Part shown: positions 35,581 through 44,729 of the stretch, piece after piece
Position numbering within the stretch: position 1 is the first letter of the stretch
How the letters are laid out: every line of letters begins with the position of its first letter
Source of the DNA: Vicinamibacterales bacterium
Lineage (GTDB): Bacteria > Acidobacteriota > Vicinamibacteria > Vicinamibacterales > UBA2999
Direction of reading: 5' to 3'
Length of the DNA stretch: 64,000 bases
Assembly (NCBI GenBank): GCA_041394705.1
Contig: JAWKHS010000020.1
Location: 1 to 64,000, forward strand
The notes under the pieces: generated by a model
The model's database searches: none
Told to the model about the DNA's origin: nothing
The model's input: the letters and a program-made list of their open reading frames with translations, nothing else
Position numbers and translations under genes: made by a program

Positions 35581-35650
35581 GGGCCAAGCGATCCGACGCG
35601 GTTTCCACGGCCCTGCCGCCGGATGACGGCTCGTGTCGTCTCGTGTCGCG
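35581..35650. promoter_or_regulatory. Conserved regulatory element, copy B
   Basis: Same element as at 30981-31050. The direct repeats here are tcgtgtcgtc and tcgtgtcgcg. It ends 29 bases before the GTG of the small gene heading the desaturase operon, against 30 bases in copy A. The region between element and start is also partly conserved (ggta and gc-rich blocks). Confidence 0.65.
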
Positions 35651-35655
35651 TGGCC

Positions 35656-37722
35656 CTACGGGGCGGGCTCGAGCAGCAACAGGTCGGCGATGGCCGGGAC
35701 GAATCGCGTCGTCACGGCGTAGCGTCCGTCCGGCGACATCGACAGGCCTCGGCCGGGCGCGCTCGCGTACTGCTGGCGGACGGCGACGGCGCCCGCGTGC
35801 GTCCGGAACGTGAGCGCCACGGGGGCCAGCGGCCTGTCGGCCCGGCGGTCCAGGAAGTAGAGGCCGTCGCGCGTCATCCAGGCATCGTCCTGGAAGTTCA
35901 TGGTCGCCAGGTGGACGGGCGGGCCGGCTGGCAGGGGCACGTACGCCAGCTCGGCGCTGGTGCGACGATCGCGGCTGACGAGATACAGGCCCCGGCCGTC
36001 CGGCGCGACGTCGATGACGTTGATGTATCCCGGCAGCACCTTCTCCGCCGGGCCGCCGGCGACGGGCACGCGATAGACGGCGTACACGCTCCGATCGGCG
36101 GCGGCCGCGTACAGGGACTGGCCGTCGGGCGACCACGCGGGACGCACGTAGTCGAGGGCGTCGTCGGTGACACGGACGGCGGTCCGGGTCGCCTTGTCGG
36201 CCACGTACAACTGGCAGTTGCCGGCGGGGCCGATGCCGGCGAAGGCGATGCGCGTTCCGTCGGGCGACCACGCCGGCATGGGCATGTCGGCCTCGAAGGC
36301 CTGCGTCCACTCGACGGGATTCCCGCCGCCGGCGTCGGCCACCCACAACTGCCGCGAGCCGCTCCGGTCGCTGATGAAGGCCACCTGCGTCCCGTCCGGC
36401 GAATAGACCGGCCCCCGATCGATGTAGGTGGACTGCAGGAAGTCCTCGACGGGCGGGTCGATCGTCGGTCCCGGACTGGCCGGGACGGCGAAGCGCAGCA
36501 CATCGGCCTGGCTGCGGAACGTGCGCGCGATGATCCGTCCGCTCCGGCGGTCGACGGCCGACTGCGTCGCGTTGTCGCCGATGATGCCGAGGGACACGGG
36601 GGGGCCGCGGCCGTCCAGGGGCTGGCGCCACAGCGAGAGCCGGGGCAACGGCCCTGACGAGGTCAGGACCTCCCCGCGATCCTCGAGCAGGCGCGGCGTC
36701 CCATTCCAGGTGCCGGCCGACGCGAGCTGCCGCGGCTCCCCGACGGGGCGGAGGGACGCGTCCAGGCGCTGGACGAAGGCCTCGCTGCGGTACTCGCCGC
36801 GCACGCGGTTGAACAGCAGGAGACGCCCGTCCGACGACAGCGACGGCTCCACGTCGAACCGCGCGTCGCCCGGGGTGGTGAGGGTGATCCGCTCGCCCGT
36901 GTCCGTGGCGACGAGCACGAGACTGCCCTGCCCGGGCGTGACCTGGTCCGGGACGACGACGTGCCGTGCGTCCGGCGTCCAGGCCACGAGATGCCCGATG
37001 AGCAGCAGCCGGCGGCGCGCGTAGGGCCGCACGGTGCCCAGCGTGCGTTCGTCGCCGCCGAGCGGGGAGCTCAGCACGAGCGTGGCGGTGCCGGCGGGGT
37101 CGCCGCGCAGGAACGCGAGTCGGGCCCCATCCGGGGACCACGCCGGACTCCATTCGTCCGTCGTCCCGGGTGTGATGTCGTGCGGTTCTCCGCCGTCGAT
37201 CGGGCGCACGACGACGCGCGTCCGGAGGTTGGGCGCCTGCTGCGCGTAGGCGACGTACTTCCCATCCGGCGAGACGTCGGGATCGCGCTCGTTGCCTGGC
37301 TCGAACGTGATGGGCCGTGCCGTGAGCGGCCCGAGAGCGGCGGGCGCGGGCGGCCTGAGCGCGAGCGTCGCCGCCAGGACGAGCCCCGCGCCTGCCGCCG
37401 TGTACAGCAGCCACGTAGGACGCGTCGCCGGCTGGGCCGCGGAGGCCCGGGAACGCGCGGCGGCGGGAGCCTCGGCCGGCTCCATCGTCCGGGGATCCTG
37501 GTCCCGCAGCCACTGATCCAGATCGGCCGTATAGGCGTAGACCGCCCTGAGGCCGGGCTTCTGCATCCGGCGCACCGGCAGGCCGGCCGTCTTCTCCCAG
37601 CGCTGGAGCGTGCGGACGTCCCGCTTGACGTACGCGGCGATTTCCTTCCAGGAGTCCAGCCTGGTGCCCCGGTCGGTCGCGTGGTCCCGACCCGCCGCCG
37701 ACGGCCCGTCCTGCTCGGACAT
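35656..37722 (-). CDS. Transmembrane one-component regulator: MerR-like HTH, TM helix, TolB-type propeller
   Basis: Protein of 688 residues. Residues 20-60 (RLDSWKEIAAYVKRDVRTLQ and RWEKTAGLPVRRM) form an excisionase/MerR-type winged helix. One membrane helix lies at about 108-128, and the rest is a TolB/WD40-like beta-propeller with blades such as SPDGKYVAYAQQ, AWSPDGARLAFLRG and AWSPDGTRIAFAGIG, presumably periplasmic. It should sense an envelope or extracellular signal and bind DNA at the membrane. A TAGAAT hexamer stands 11 bases before the ATG. It is directly upstream of element B, which makes it a candidate regulator of the lipid operons, but that is inference. Confidence 0.85.
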   Translation of the reverse strand: MSEQDGPSAAGRDHATDRGTRLDSWKEIAAYVKRDVRTLQRWEKTAGLPVRRMQKPGLRAVYAYTADLDQWLRDQDPRTMEPAEAPAAARSRASAAQPATRPTWLLYTAAGAGLVLAATLALRPPAPAALGPLTARPITFEPGNERDPDVSPDGKYVAYAQQAPNLRTRVVVRPIDGGEPHDITPGTTDEWSPAWSPDGARLAFLRGDPAGTATLVLSSPLGGDERTLGTVRPYARRRLLLIGHLVAWTPDARHVVVPDQVTPGQGSLVLVATDTGERITLTTPGDARFDVEPSLSSDGRLLLFNRVRGEYRSEAFVQRLDASLRPVGEPRQLASAGTWNGTPRLLEDRGEVLTSSGPLPRLSLWRQPLDGRGPPVSLGIIGDNATQSAVDRRSGRIIARTFRSQADVLRFAVPASPGPTIDPPVEDFLQSTYIDRGPVYSPDGTQVAFISDRSGSRQLWVADAGGGNPVEWTQAFEADMPMPAWSPDGTRIAFAGIGPAGNCQLYVADKATRTAVRVTDDALDYVRPAWSPDGQSLYAAAADRSVYAVYRVPVAGGPAEKVLPGYINVIDVAPDGRGLYLVSRDRRTSAELAYVPLPAGPPVHLATMNFQDDAWMTRDGLYFLDRRADRPLAPVALTFRTHAGAVAVRQQYASAPGRGLSMSPDGRYAVTTRFVPAIADLLLLEPAP

Positions 37723-37792
37723 GTGAGCGCTCGATTCTACCCGGGGTCACGGGCAGGAGGAGGCCGCATGGCCCGGCCGGGACGGCAGGGCG

Positions 37793-39376
37793 CTAGGCGA
37801 GACGCCCGGCCGCCGCGCACCAGTCGTGCAGGGCCCGGGCCCGCTCGGTCCACTGCGGCGAGTCGCGCCACCGGTCGATCGCGTTCGGCAGCTTCCACGT
37901 CCAGTTGTCGTCGCCCACGGTCGCGGGCGTGTTGATGCGCGCGTCCCAGCCGAACACGTCCTGGATGGGCAGCATCACGTGACGCGCGGGGCTGGCGACG
38001 AGCGCCCGGATGATCGCGTCGCGGACGTCGGGGACGAACGGACGAGGATCCGCCACCGACCACGGCCCGGTCGCGGCCAGGCTCGGCAGCGCCAGCACCT
38101 CGGCGCGGTGCCGGTCGCCCAGCTCACGCCACCACTCGGCCAGGGTCTCGGTGTCGTGCGTGCCCGTGAGCGCCACCGACACGTCGGGGTACGCCGACGG
38201 GTCCACGAAGGGCTGGCCCTCGTCGGTCCAGGCGCGCTCCCAGCGCATCACCTTGAATCCGGGGACACCCAGCCGCGCCATGGACCAGCGGACGAACTCG
38301 GGCACGGTGCCCAGGTCCTCCGCGACGACCTCGAGGCCCGTGCCCAGGTAGATGTTCAGGAGCCTGGCGCCGAGTCGGCTCTGCATGGGCTCGTCGGGAG
38401 GCGAGAAGACGCGGGGCTGGCTCTCGTCGTGAGGACGGACGTAGATCCGGTAGAGGCCCACCAGGTGATCGACGCGCACCCCGTCGAAGAGCGCGGCCAG
38501 CCTGCGAGCCCGCGCGCGCATCCACTTGAAGCCCGTGTCCTGCATCGCTTCCCAGCGCCAGGGCGGCAGGCCCCAGTCCTGCCCGCTGTCGGAGAACGCA
38601 TCCGGCGGCACGCCAACGGAGGCGTCGAGCATGAACTGTCCGCGCCGCTCCCACACATCGGGGCTGTCGGCCGAGATCATGAACGGCAGGTCGCCGAACA
38701 TCCGCACGCCGGCCGAGGCGCGCCGCGCCTCCTGCCATTGATCCTCGGCGATCCATTGCAGGTAGGCGCGATACCCGCGCTCCTCGTCGAGCGCCGCGGC
38801 GGCCTGCGCAACGGCCCCCGGATCGCCCGACGCCAGCGCCGGCGGCCACTGCCACCACGCCTTCTCGTCCTGCGACGCGTGGATCGCCCGGAAGGTCGTG
38901 TAGCCGTCGAGCCACCACGACTCCCTGGCGGCGTAGGTGCGGAACGCCCGGGCCCGCGCGGTGTCAGCGGCGAGCTCGTCACGCCTGAAGCGCGCGTAGG
39001 CGCGGCGCAGCACCTGCGACTTGAGCGCGCGGATGTCGGCATAGCGGACGCTGGCCGACGCCCGCACCGCCAGGAGGCGCTCGCGCTCGGCGGCGTCCAG
39101 CGCGGGTTCTCCGCCCAGGGCCGCCACGTCGGGCACACCTGGCACGTGGATGTACAGCGGGTCGAGCGCCATCGCCGACATGGAGGAGTACGGCGAGGTC
39201 TCGCCCGGCGACATCTCGTTGAGGGGCAGGAGCTGTACGTACCGCTGGCCGGCCTCGCGGCACCACGCCGCGAACGCCGGCAGGTCGGTGAACTCGCCAA
39301 GGCCCCAACTCGCCGACGACGCCAGCGAGAACAGCGGGACCCCGATGCCGCTCTGGCGCGACGGCCGGGCGCTCAC
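37793..39376 (-). CDS. malQ: 4-alpha-glucanotransferase (amylomaltase, GH77)
   Basis: Cytoplasmic enzyme of 527 residues that transfers maltooligosaccharide segments in glycogen and maltodextrin metabolism. The GH77 landmarks are FDGVRVDHLVGLYRIY (nucleophile Asp), VVAEDLGTVP (acid/base Glu) and TGTHDTET (third Asp). GTG start overlapping the TGA of the aminotransferase gene. The neighbouring genes are not sugar genes, so its operon position is probably for expression only. Confidence 0.95.
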   Translation of the reverse strand: MSARPSRQSGIGVPLFSLASSASWGLGEFTDLPAFAAWCREAGQRYVQLLPLNEMSPGETSPYSSMSAMALDPLYIHVPGVPDVAALGGEPALDAAERERLLAVRASASVRYADIRALKSQVLRRAYARFRRDELAADTARARAFRTYAARESWWLDGYTTFRAIHASQDEKAWWQWPPALASGDPGAVAQAAAALDEERGYRAYLQWIAEDQWQEARRASAGVRMFGDLPFMISADSPDVWERRGQFMLDASVGVPPDAFSDSGQDWGLPPWRWEAMQDTGFKWMRARARRLAALFDGVRVDHLVGLYRIYVRPHDESQPRVFSPPDEPMQSRLGARLLNIYLGTGLEVVAEDLGTVPEFVRWSMARLGVPGFKVMRWERAWTDEGQPFVDPSAYPDVSVALTGTHDTETLAEWWRELGDRHRAEVLALPSLAATGPWSVADPRPFVPDVRDAIIRALVASPARHVMLPIQDVFGWDARINTPATVGDDNWTWKLPNAIDRWRDSPQWTERARALHDWCAAAGRLA

Positions 39377-40557
39377 GCGCCGGCCTCCGCCGCCCTGGCG
39401 AGGACGCGGGCCATCGCGGCGTCGAACGGCGCCGGCTCCACCAGCAGGCTCACGACCACGAACGCCTCGCGGGGAAAGTCGAAGAAGTAGCCCGGATGCA
39501 CGATGACGCCGTCCTGCTCGAGGAGGTCCAGCACCAGGTGCTCCTCGCTCCTCACCGCCGGGACCTGGAGCACGGCGCACCATCCCCCGGCAGGCGGCAG
39601 GATCGTCACGGCGGGATGCCCGTCCACGGCGCGCCTGAGCGCGTCGAGGTTGCGCCCCGTGCGCTCGCGGATGGCCTCCCGCACCGCCGTCCCCCGCGCC
39701 AGCAGGGACGGCAGCGCGACCTGCACCGGCGTGGACACCGAGAGAAAGGTGTCGGCCACGAGCTCGAGGCCCTGCAGGGCGTCGTCCACCGCGGCCTCCG
39801 GACCGGCGACGCCGATCCACCCGAGCTTCACCTGCGGCAGGCCGACCGTCTTCGAAAGGCCGCCGAGCGCGAAGGCGAGCGCCTTCGACTGCTGGGCCAC
39901 CGACGGCGCGGGCGGGCGGCCGTCCAGCCGGTAGTCCGCGAACACCTCGTCGCCCACGAGCGCGACGTCACGCGCGGCGCAGACCTCGGCCAGGGCATCG
40001 AGCTCGTCGTGGTCCAGCACGGAGCCCGTGGGGTTGTTGGGCGACACGACGAGGACGGCTTTCGTGCGCGCGTCGATCTGCCGCGCCAGCGCGGCCACGT
40101 CGAGGCGCCAGTGCCCGTGCAGGTCCAGCTCGTACGGCGACGCCTCGACGGCCTCGAGCGACGTGAGGTGCTCGAAGAGCGGATAGCTCGGGCGCGGCAC
40201 GAGCACGCGGTCGCCCGGCTCACAGAGCAGCTTGAAGAGCCAGGAGTACGCTTCGCTCGTGCTGGCGGTGAGGCACACGCGGCGGGCCGGCATCTCCACG
40301 CCGCGGCGGGCGAAGTCGGACGCCGCGGCCGCCCGCGCGGACGGCAGGCCCAGCGCCCGGGGCTCGTAGCGGGTGGCGGCCTCGCTCGCGAGCGGCGCCA
40401 GGAGATCGGGCGGGTACGACAACCCGACGCGTGTCGGATTCGACTCCGTCAGGTCGATCGGCGGCGGGCCGGACACGCGCCGCCGCGCGATGGCGTCCGA
40501 GAGCCGGTTCGGGGCGAGATCCCGTGGCAGCCGCGACGATCGGACCGGAGCCGGCAT
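39373..40557 (-). CDS. PLP-dependent class I/II aminotransferase
   Basis: Fold-type I enzyme of 394 residues. The PLP lysine lies in GGLSKTVGLPQVKLGW, the cofactor-binding SPNNPTGSV segment is present, and GDEVFADY carries the Asp that pairs with the pyridine nitrogen. Overall similarity is to the aspartate/alanine aminotransferase or C-S lyase-like group; the amino donor cannot be deduced. Coupled on both sides by start-stop overlaps to the HEAT-cyclophilin and malQ genes. Confidence 0.9.
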   Translation of the reverse strand: MPAPVRSSRLPRDLAPNRLSDAIARRRVSGPPPIDLTESNPTRVGLSYPPDLLAPLASEAATRYEPRALGLPSARAAAASDFARRGVEMPARRVCLTASTSEAYSWLFKLLCEPGDRVLVPRPSYPLFEHLTSLEAVEASPYELDLHGHWRLDVAALARQIDARTKAVLVVSPNNPTGSVLDHDELDALAEVCAARDVALVGDEVFADYRLDGRPPAPSVAQQSKALAFALGGLSKTVGLPQVKLGWIGVAGPEAAVDDALQGLELVADTFLSVSTPVQVALPSLLARGTAVREAIRERTGRNLDALRRAVDGHPAVTILPPAGGWCAVLQVPAVRSEEHLVLDLLEQDGVIVHPGYFFDFPREAFVVVSLLVEPAPFDAAMARVLARAAEAGA

Positions 40558-42713
40558 CAGCGATTCGGGACGTCCACGAGCTCGACCTTCGTCATGACGT
40601 CGCCCTCGAGGACACGGTCGGCGACGTCCATGCCGCGCTCGACGACGGCGAACACGGTGTAGGCGTGATCGAGCCGGGGCGAGTCCACGAGGTTCACGAA
40701 GATCTGGGCGTCGCCGGTGTCGCGGCCGCGCGTCGAGATGCCGACCGTACCCCGCAGGTGCGCCACGCCGGGCTCGTCGCGCATGTAGGGCCCATCGCCC
40801 ATGTATTCGTTGGCGCCGGGACTCCCGCCCTGCAGCACGAAGGTCGGCTCCACGCGGTGGAACGTCAGGCCGTCGTAGTAGCCCTTGGCGGCCAGCGAGG
40901 CCACGCGCGCGACGGTCGCCGGCGCCTCGTCGGCCAGCAGGCGCAGTTCCATCACGCCGCCGTCCGCCATGGTGATGCGCAGGCGCTGGCGCGAGGCCCG
41001 CTGCAGCATCTCCAGATCGGGCCCGACCAGACGGCGCGCGCGAGGGGTGGCCTGCCGCGGCTGCCCCGTCCACCGTTCGAGCGCCTTGGCGGCCTGGTCG
41101 GCCACGCGAGGCTCCGGATCGGTGAGGAAACCGGAGATGGCCTCGACGTCGGCCGTGCTGCCCACGTCGGCGAGCGCCGTCAGGATCGCCACCCGGGGAT
41201 CGCGCGACGTGTCGCGCCCCTGCAGCGTCAGCCGGACCAGCGCGACGACGAGGGCCTTGGCGGCCTTCGGGTGATCGGGTTCCGCCGTGAGCGCCCGGGC
41301 GGCGGTCATGACGAGCTGATAGTCGTTCCGCTCGAGCGCGGCGTAGGCCACCGCCAGCGCCTCGGGCCGCTTCAGCCGCGCGAGCTCGTCGAGCGCGGCG
41401 TTCCGGACGTTGTCGTGATCGTCGGCGCCCAGGCGGATCAGCGTCTCGCTCGACCCTGCCTGGCCGGCGGCCCGTGCCGCGTACATCCGGACCTGCCACG
41501 TCGGGTGGCCGGCGAAGCGCGGCAACAGGGGACGGGCCTGGTCCGGGGCCACCCTGGCCAGACCGACGACGGCGTGCGCGGCCCGGTGCCAGGCGCCGGC
41601 GGCCGCCGGCAGGGCCGAGGCCTCCCTGGCGAGCGCGCTGGCCACGGACGTCGCGGCGCCGCACCCGTCGCCGAGCAGATCGAGCGCCAGGAGCGCGACG
41701 TGGGGGCTGGGATCCTGGAGCGCCGCCAGGACCGGCTGGCAGGCGCGCGCCTGCAGGTGGCGTCCCCAGCCGCGGAGTGCCTCGTAGCGCACGCGGGGCT
41801 CGACGTCCTTCAGTCCGGCCCTCAGGATGGTCTCGCGCACGTCGGGTGTGAGCAGCGACGGCGCCTCGGCGGTCACGGCGGCGCCGGCCGCGCCCACGGC
41901 CAGCCGCCGCACCTCGTCATCGCGGTCCCCGGCGGCCACCTGGAGGAGTGCGCCGTCCACCGCCCGGGCGTTGCGCAGCGCCTGTAGCGCGAGCCGCCGG
42001 GCGCGCACGAGCGCCTGCGATCCTGGCGCGTCGGGCGTCTCCACGACGAGGAAGAGCCGCGAGCGTCCGTCGGCACTCAGCGTGTGGACCTTGCCGCTCA
42101 CCCTCGTGAGGGCCTCGAGGCCGCGGGCCGCGCCCTCGGTCTTCACCGCGTCGTCGGTCGCGGGGACGCCACCCGCGGGCACCGCGCGCCGGGGCGCGCG
42201 GACCACCTGCGGCGACGAGACCGGTGCCGGCAGGCCCTTGAGGATCGCCTCCTCCACCTGGTGGAACTGGTCCTGGGTGACGACGGGAATCCGACCGAGC
42301 GACGCCGCGAACTCCGCCCAATCCGGGGCCGATGCCGCGGGCATGACGCGAATGAGCGTCTCGAGCGCCTCCATGCCGAAGACACGGGCGGAACTCGCCG
42401 CGGCGATGGACGCCCACCGCCGCACGTCGGCATCGCGGTCGGCCAGGAGCGGCAGGATGTCGAAGAGCAGGGCCGGCGTCTCGAAGCGGCCGGCGGCTCG
42501 CACGGCCTGCGCGCGGACCTTCGCATCGGCGCTCTTCATCCCTTCGACGAAGAGCGCCTGCGTCTCGGGCGTGAGCTGGCGGGCATCCTCGGCCCGGAGA
42601 AGGCGGACTTCGATGGGCTCCTGCGCGCGGGCGGCGGCCGCGGTCGCGACGAACACGACGGCGGCGATTCCCAGGCACGCACGGGCACGGACGATCACGG
42701 CGGCGCCGGACAT
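40557..42713 (-). CDS. Exported HEAT-repeat protein with C-terminal cyclophilin domain
   Basis: Protein of 718 residues with a signal peptide ending near ARA-Q. HEAT repeats run through about residues 45-550 (for example SADAKVRAQAVRAAGRFETP and DDHDNVRNAALDELARL), and a cyclophilin-type peptidyl-prolyl isomerase occupies about 560-718 with FHRVEPTFVLQGG and GTVGISTRGRDTGDAQIFVN. It probably binds and isomerises client proteins in the periplasm. The aromatic catalytic Arg in FHR is kept. First gene of a three-gene overlapping operon. Confidence 0.9.
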   Translation of the reverse strand: MSGAAVIVRARACLGIAAVVFVATAAAARAQEPIEVRLLRAEDARQLTPETQALFVEGMKSADAKVRAQAVRAAGRFETPALLFDILPLLADRDADVRRWASIAAASSARVFGMEALETLIRVMPAASAPDWAEFAASLGRIPVVTQDQFHQVEEAILKGLPAPVSSPQVVRAPRRAVPAGGVPATDDAVKTEGAARGLEALTRVSGKVHTLSADGRSRLFLVVETPDAPGSQALVRARRLALQALRNARAVDGALLQVAAGDRDDEVRRLAVGAAGAAVTAEAPSLLTPDVRETILRAGLKDVEPRVRYEALRGWGRHLQARACQPVLAALQDPSPHVALLALDLLGDGCGAATSVASALAREASALPAAAGAWHRAAHAVVGLARVAPDQARPLLPRFAGHPTWQVRMYAARAAGQAGSSETLIRLGADDHDNVRNAALDELARLKRPEALAVAYAALERNDYQLVMTAARALTAEPDHPKAAKALVVALVRLTLQGRDTSRDPRVAILTALADVGSTADVEAISGFLTDPEPRVADQAAKALERWTGQPRQATPRARRLVGPDLEMLQRASRQRLRITMADGGVMELRLLADEAPATVARVASLAAKGYYDGLTFHRVEPTFVLQGGSPGANEYMGDGPYMRDEPGVAHLRGTVGISTRGRDTGDAQIFVNLVDSPRLDHAYTVFAVVERGMDVADRVLEGDVMTKVELVDVPNR

Positions 42714-42747
42714 ACCCCCTCAGTGTCGCCCAAGTGGGCGCCGGTGC

Positions 42748-43419
42748 CTACGCCGTGGCCGGCGGCGCGGACGCCGGCTCAGGCGGACAGGGCGCGTTGC
42801 TGTACCCGGACCGGAAGGCGGTGACGGCTCCCGTCGCCGGTTCGAACCGGTGGCGCCAGACGCACGCGGTGTCGTTGGCCAGCAGGTGGATCGATACCGA
42901 CGGCACGTCCGACACGGTCTTCACGTAGTGGATGTCGTCGCGCGGCGGCAGGAGCGCGTAGAACTCCCCCGTGTCCATCAGTCCCGTGCGCGCCACCTCG
43001 AGATCCGCGCGCGAGGCCTCGGCCCCGTCGTCGAGCCGCCGGTACACCGTCTCCTGCTGGCGGCCGCGGTAGACGCCGATGAGGCCCCAGGCCAGGTGAT
43101 CGTGGACGGGGGTCTCCGCGCCCGCCGGGATGACCAGCGAGAAGAGCGTGAGCGATCCGTCCTCCGCGCGGTAGAGCGCGTACTGCCCGATGCCGCTGCC
43201 CATGCCGCTCGCCGCGTCCGGCGCGCCGTAGGCCTCCGGCAGCCAGCCGTCGGCCGCCAGCAGCCGCGCGAACGCGGGCTTCAAGGCCTCCACCCTGGCC
43301 GCGACGTCGGCGATGCCCGCCGTCAGGCGCCGCGTCTCGTCGATGAGGCCGCGGATCTCGGGCGTGTCGACGAGGTACCCGAAGGCCTGATGATCGTGCG
43401 CGCGTCCGAAATCACACAT
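42748..43419 (-). CDS. Cysteine dioxygenase-like cupin
   Basis: Cupin-fold iron protein of 223 residues related to cysteine/3-mercaptopropionate dioxygenases (PF05995-like). Iron ligands are likely VHDHLAWG (two His) and the His of SIHLLAND; the C-terminal SGYSN stretch is typical of bacterial members. Thiol oxidation is expected; the exact substrate is unknown. A TAGAGT hexamer six bases before the ATG suggests leaderless transcription. It is divergent from the small HTH gene. Confidence 0.8.
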   Translation of the reverse strand: MCDFGRAHDHQAFGYLVDTPEIRGLIDETRRLTAGIADVAARVEALKPAFARLLAADGWLPEAYGAPDAASGMGSGIGQYALYRAEDGSLTLFSLVIPAGAETPVHDHLAWGLIGVYRGRQQETVYRRLDDGAEASRADLEVARTGLMDTGEFYALLPPRDDIHYVKTVSDVPSVSIHLLANDTACVWRHRFEPATGAVTAFRSGYSNAPCPPEPASAPPATA

Positions 43420-43431
43420 GCGCGGACTCTA
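43420..43431 (-). promoter_or_regulatory. Probable -10 element of a leaderless transcript
   Basis: On the minus strand TAGAGT (43431-43426) is six bases from the ATG at 43419, with no ribosome site in between. Confidence 0.5.
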
Positions 43432-43546
43432 GCATGCGGCCGCGATGCCCCGGGATCGGCCGGCCCCGCCACCGCCCGAGGGGTACGCACCACTTTCGCC
43501 GCCTCGCCGATTGACCTGACGGGGACGGGGTGCCAGGCTGTTGGCC

Positions 43547-43939
43547 GTGACGCTCGGCACCGCGCTCGCCGCTGAGTTCGACCGCCGGCAACGGCGCAAT
43601 CCTCGCTACTCGCTGCGCGCATTCGCGAAGTCCCTCGGCGTCTCGCATTCCGCGATCAGCCGCCTGCACCGCCACGAGCGCAGGCCCTCCGATCGGACCA
43701 TCGCCGTCCTCGGCGCACGGCTCGGCTGGACGTCGGCCCGGGTCGCCGCCGCACAGCACCGCGAGCGGGTCGATCGGCTCCGGGCACTGGCGGCCGCGCC
43801 GGGGTTCACGGCCGACGCACGCTGGATCGCGTCACGGACCGCGATGTCGCTCGACGACGTCCAGGTGGCGTTGCAGGAGGCGCTACGGACGGGAGCGCTC
43901 ACCATGCCCGCCGCCGATCGCTGGCGCGTGGAGGCGTAG
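43547..43939 (+). CDS. Small HTH protein (TIGR02147/XRE-like)
   Basis: Protein of about 130 residues. Residues 8-60 (RYSLRAFAKSLGVSHSAISR) form an XRE-type helix-turn-helix, and a second helical module (DARWIASRTAMSLDDVQVAL) resembles the C-terminal region of TIGR02147-type proteins. Start is uncertain: GTG 43547 chosen, TTG 43541 also in frame. The TAG overlaps the GTG of the VOC gene (TAGTG), so the two are coupled. It may regulate the neighbouring dioxygenase or VOC protein. Confidence 0.7.
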   Translation: MTLGTALAAEFDRRQRRNPRYSLRAFAKSLGVSHSAISRLHRHERRPSDRTIAVLGARLGWTSARVAAAQHRERVDRLRALAAAPGFTADARWIASRTAMSLDDVQVALQEALRTGALTMPAADRWRVEA

Positions 43940-44310
43940 TGGCAGCCCCGGTCGTTCGCTGGCAGATCGTCTCACCGCATCCCGACGAGGTGGTCCGGTT
44001 CTACGGCGCGGTGTTCGGGTGGGAGGAACGCCGCGACAACGCCCTCGGCTACCGGGCGCTGCTCGCGGGCAGCGGCGTCCCCGGCGGCGTGTGGCCGGCC
44101 CCCGCCGGCGCGGCCACGTTCGTTCAGTTGTTCATCGAGGTGGACGACATCGCCGCCGCGATCGAGGCGACGCTCGCCCACGGCGGGAGCGTCGTGGTGC
44201 CGCGTTCCGTGCTGCCGGACGGCGACGTGATGGCTGTCGTCCGCGATCCGCTCGGCACGAGCGTCGGCCTGGTCACCCCCGTTTCCCGGGACGCGGCGTC
44301 CAGTAGCTGA
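43939..44310 (+). CDS. VOC family (glyoxalase/bleomycin resistance-like) protein
   Basis: Single vicinal-oxygen-chelate domain of 123 residues. The two beta-alpha-beta units are visible, with DEVVRFYGAVFGWE at the first helix, FIEVDDIAAAIE at the second, and DPLGTSVGLV near the end. Metal ligands are not fully evident. Likely a small dioxygenase, lyase or resistance-type protein. Its end overlaps the DUF2164 gene on the other strand by 38 bases. Confidence 0.8.
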   Translation: MAAPVVRWQIVSPHPDEVVRFYGAVFGWEERRDNALGYRALLAGSGVPGGVWPAPAGAATFVQLFIEVDDIAAAIEATLAHGGSVVVPRSVLPDGDVMAVVRDPLGTSVGLVTPVSRDAASSS

Positions 44311-44539
44311 ACTCCGGCTGGTAGCAGACCCCCTCCAGATCGTTCACGCGGTCCTGGAAATAGCGCTGGGCATCGCCGATGGCGCGGTTGTAGACCACGG
44401 CCCCCACCTCGGCCAGGCAGAACTCGAGGAACAGCGCCGCCTTCAGGTCGCCGATCTCCTCGTCCAGGTGCTCGGCGCAGAACTTCTTGATGGACGCGTG
44501 CAGCTGCTTGGTGACCTCGGGCGAGAGCGTGACGGGCAT
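44273..44539 (-). CDS. DUF2164 family protein
   Basis: Protein of 88 residues matching DUF2164: SIKKFCAEHLDEEIGDLKAA, then NRAIGDAQRYFQDRV and a C-terminal FSYW. The family is widespread, helical, and has no known role. A CACAAT hexamer stands six bases before the ATG, in line with leaderless expression. Convergent overlap with the VOC gene. Confidence 0.85.
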   Translation of the reverse strand: MPVTLSPEVTKQLHASIKKFCAEHLDEEIGDLKAALFLEFCLAEVGAVVYNRAIGDAQRYFQDRVNDLEGVCYQPEFSYWTPRPGKRG

Positions 44540-44729
44540 GCGGCCATTGTGTCGCGAACCCTGGCCCCACCCGCACCATCCGGCCCGTGACCTCCACGCC
44601 AGCTCGGCCGCACGTCCGGGATTTCGTTGGCACCGTATTCCCCGCTACCATCGTCGGGCCGTCCGGTTCGTCCGGTGGTCCCCCGCCCCAATCCCGGCTG
44701 TCGCGCTCCCGTGCGAGCGCCTCGAACGC

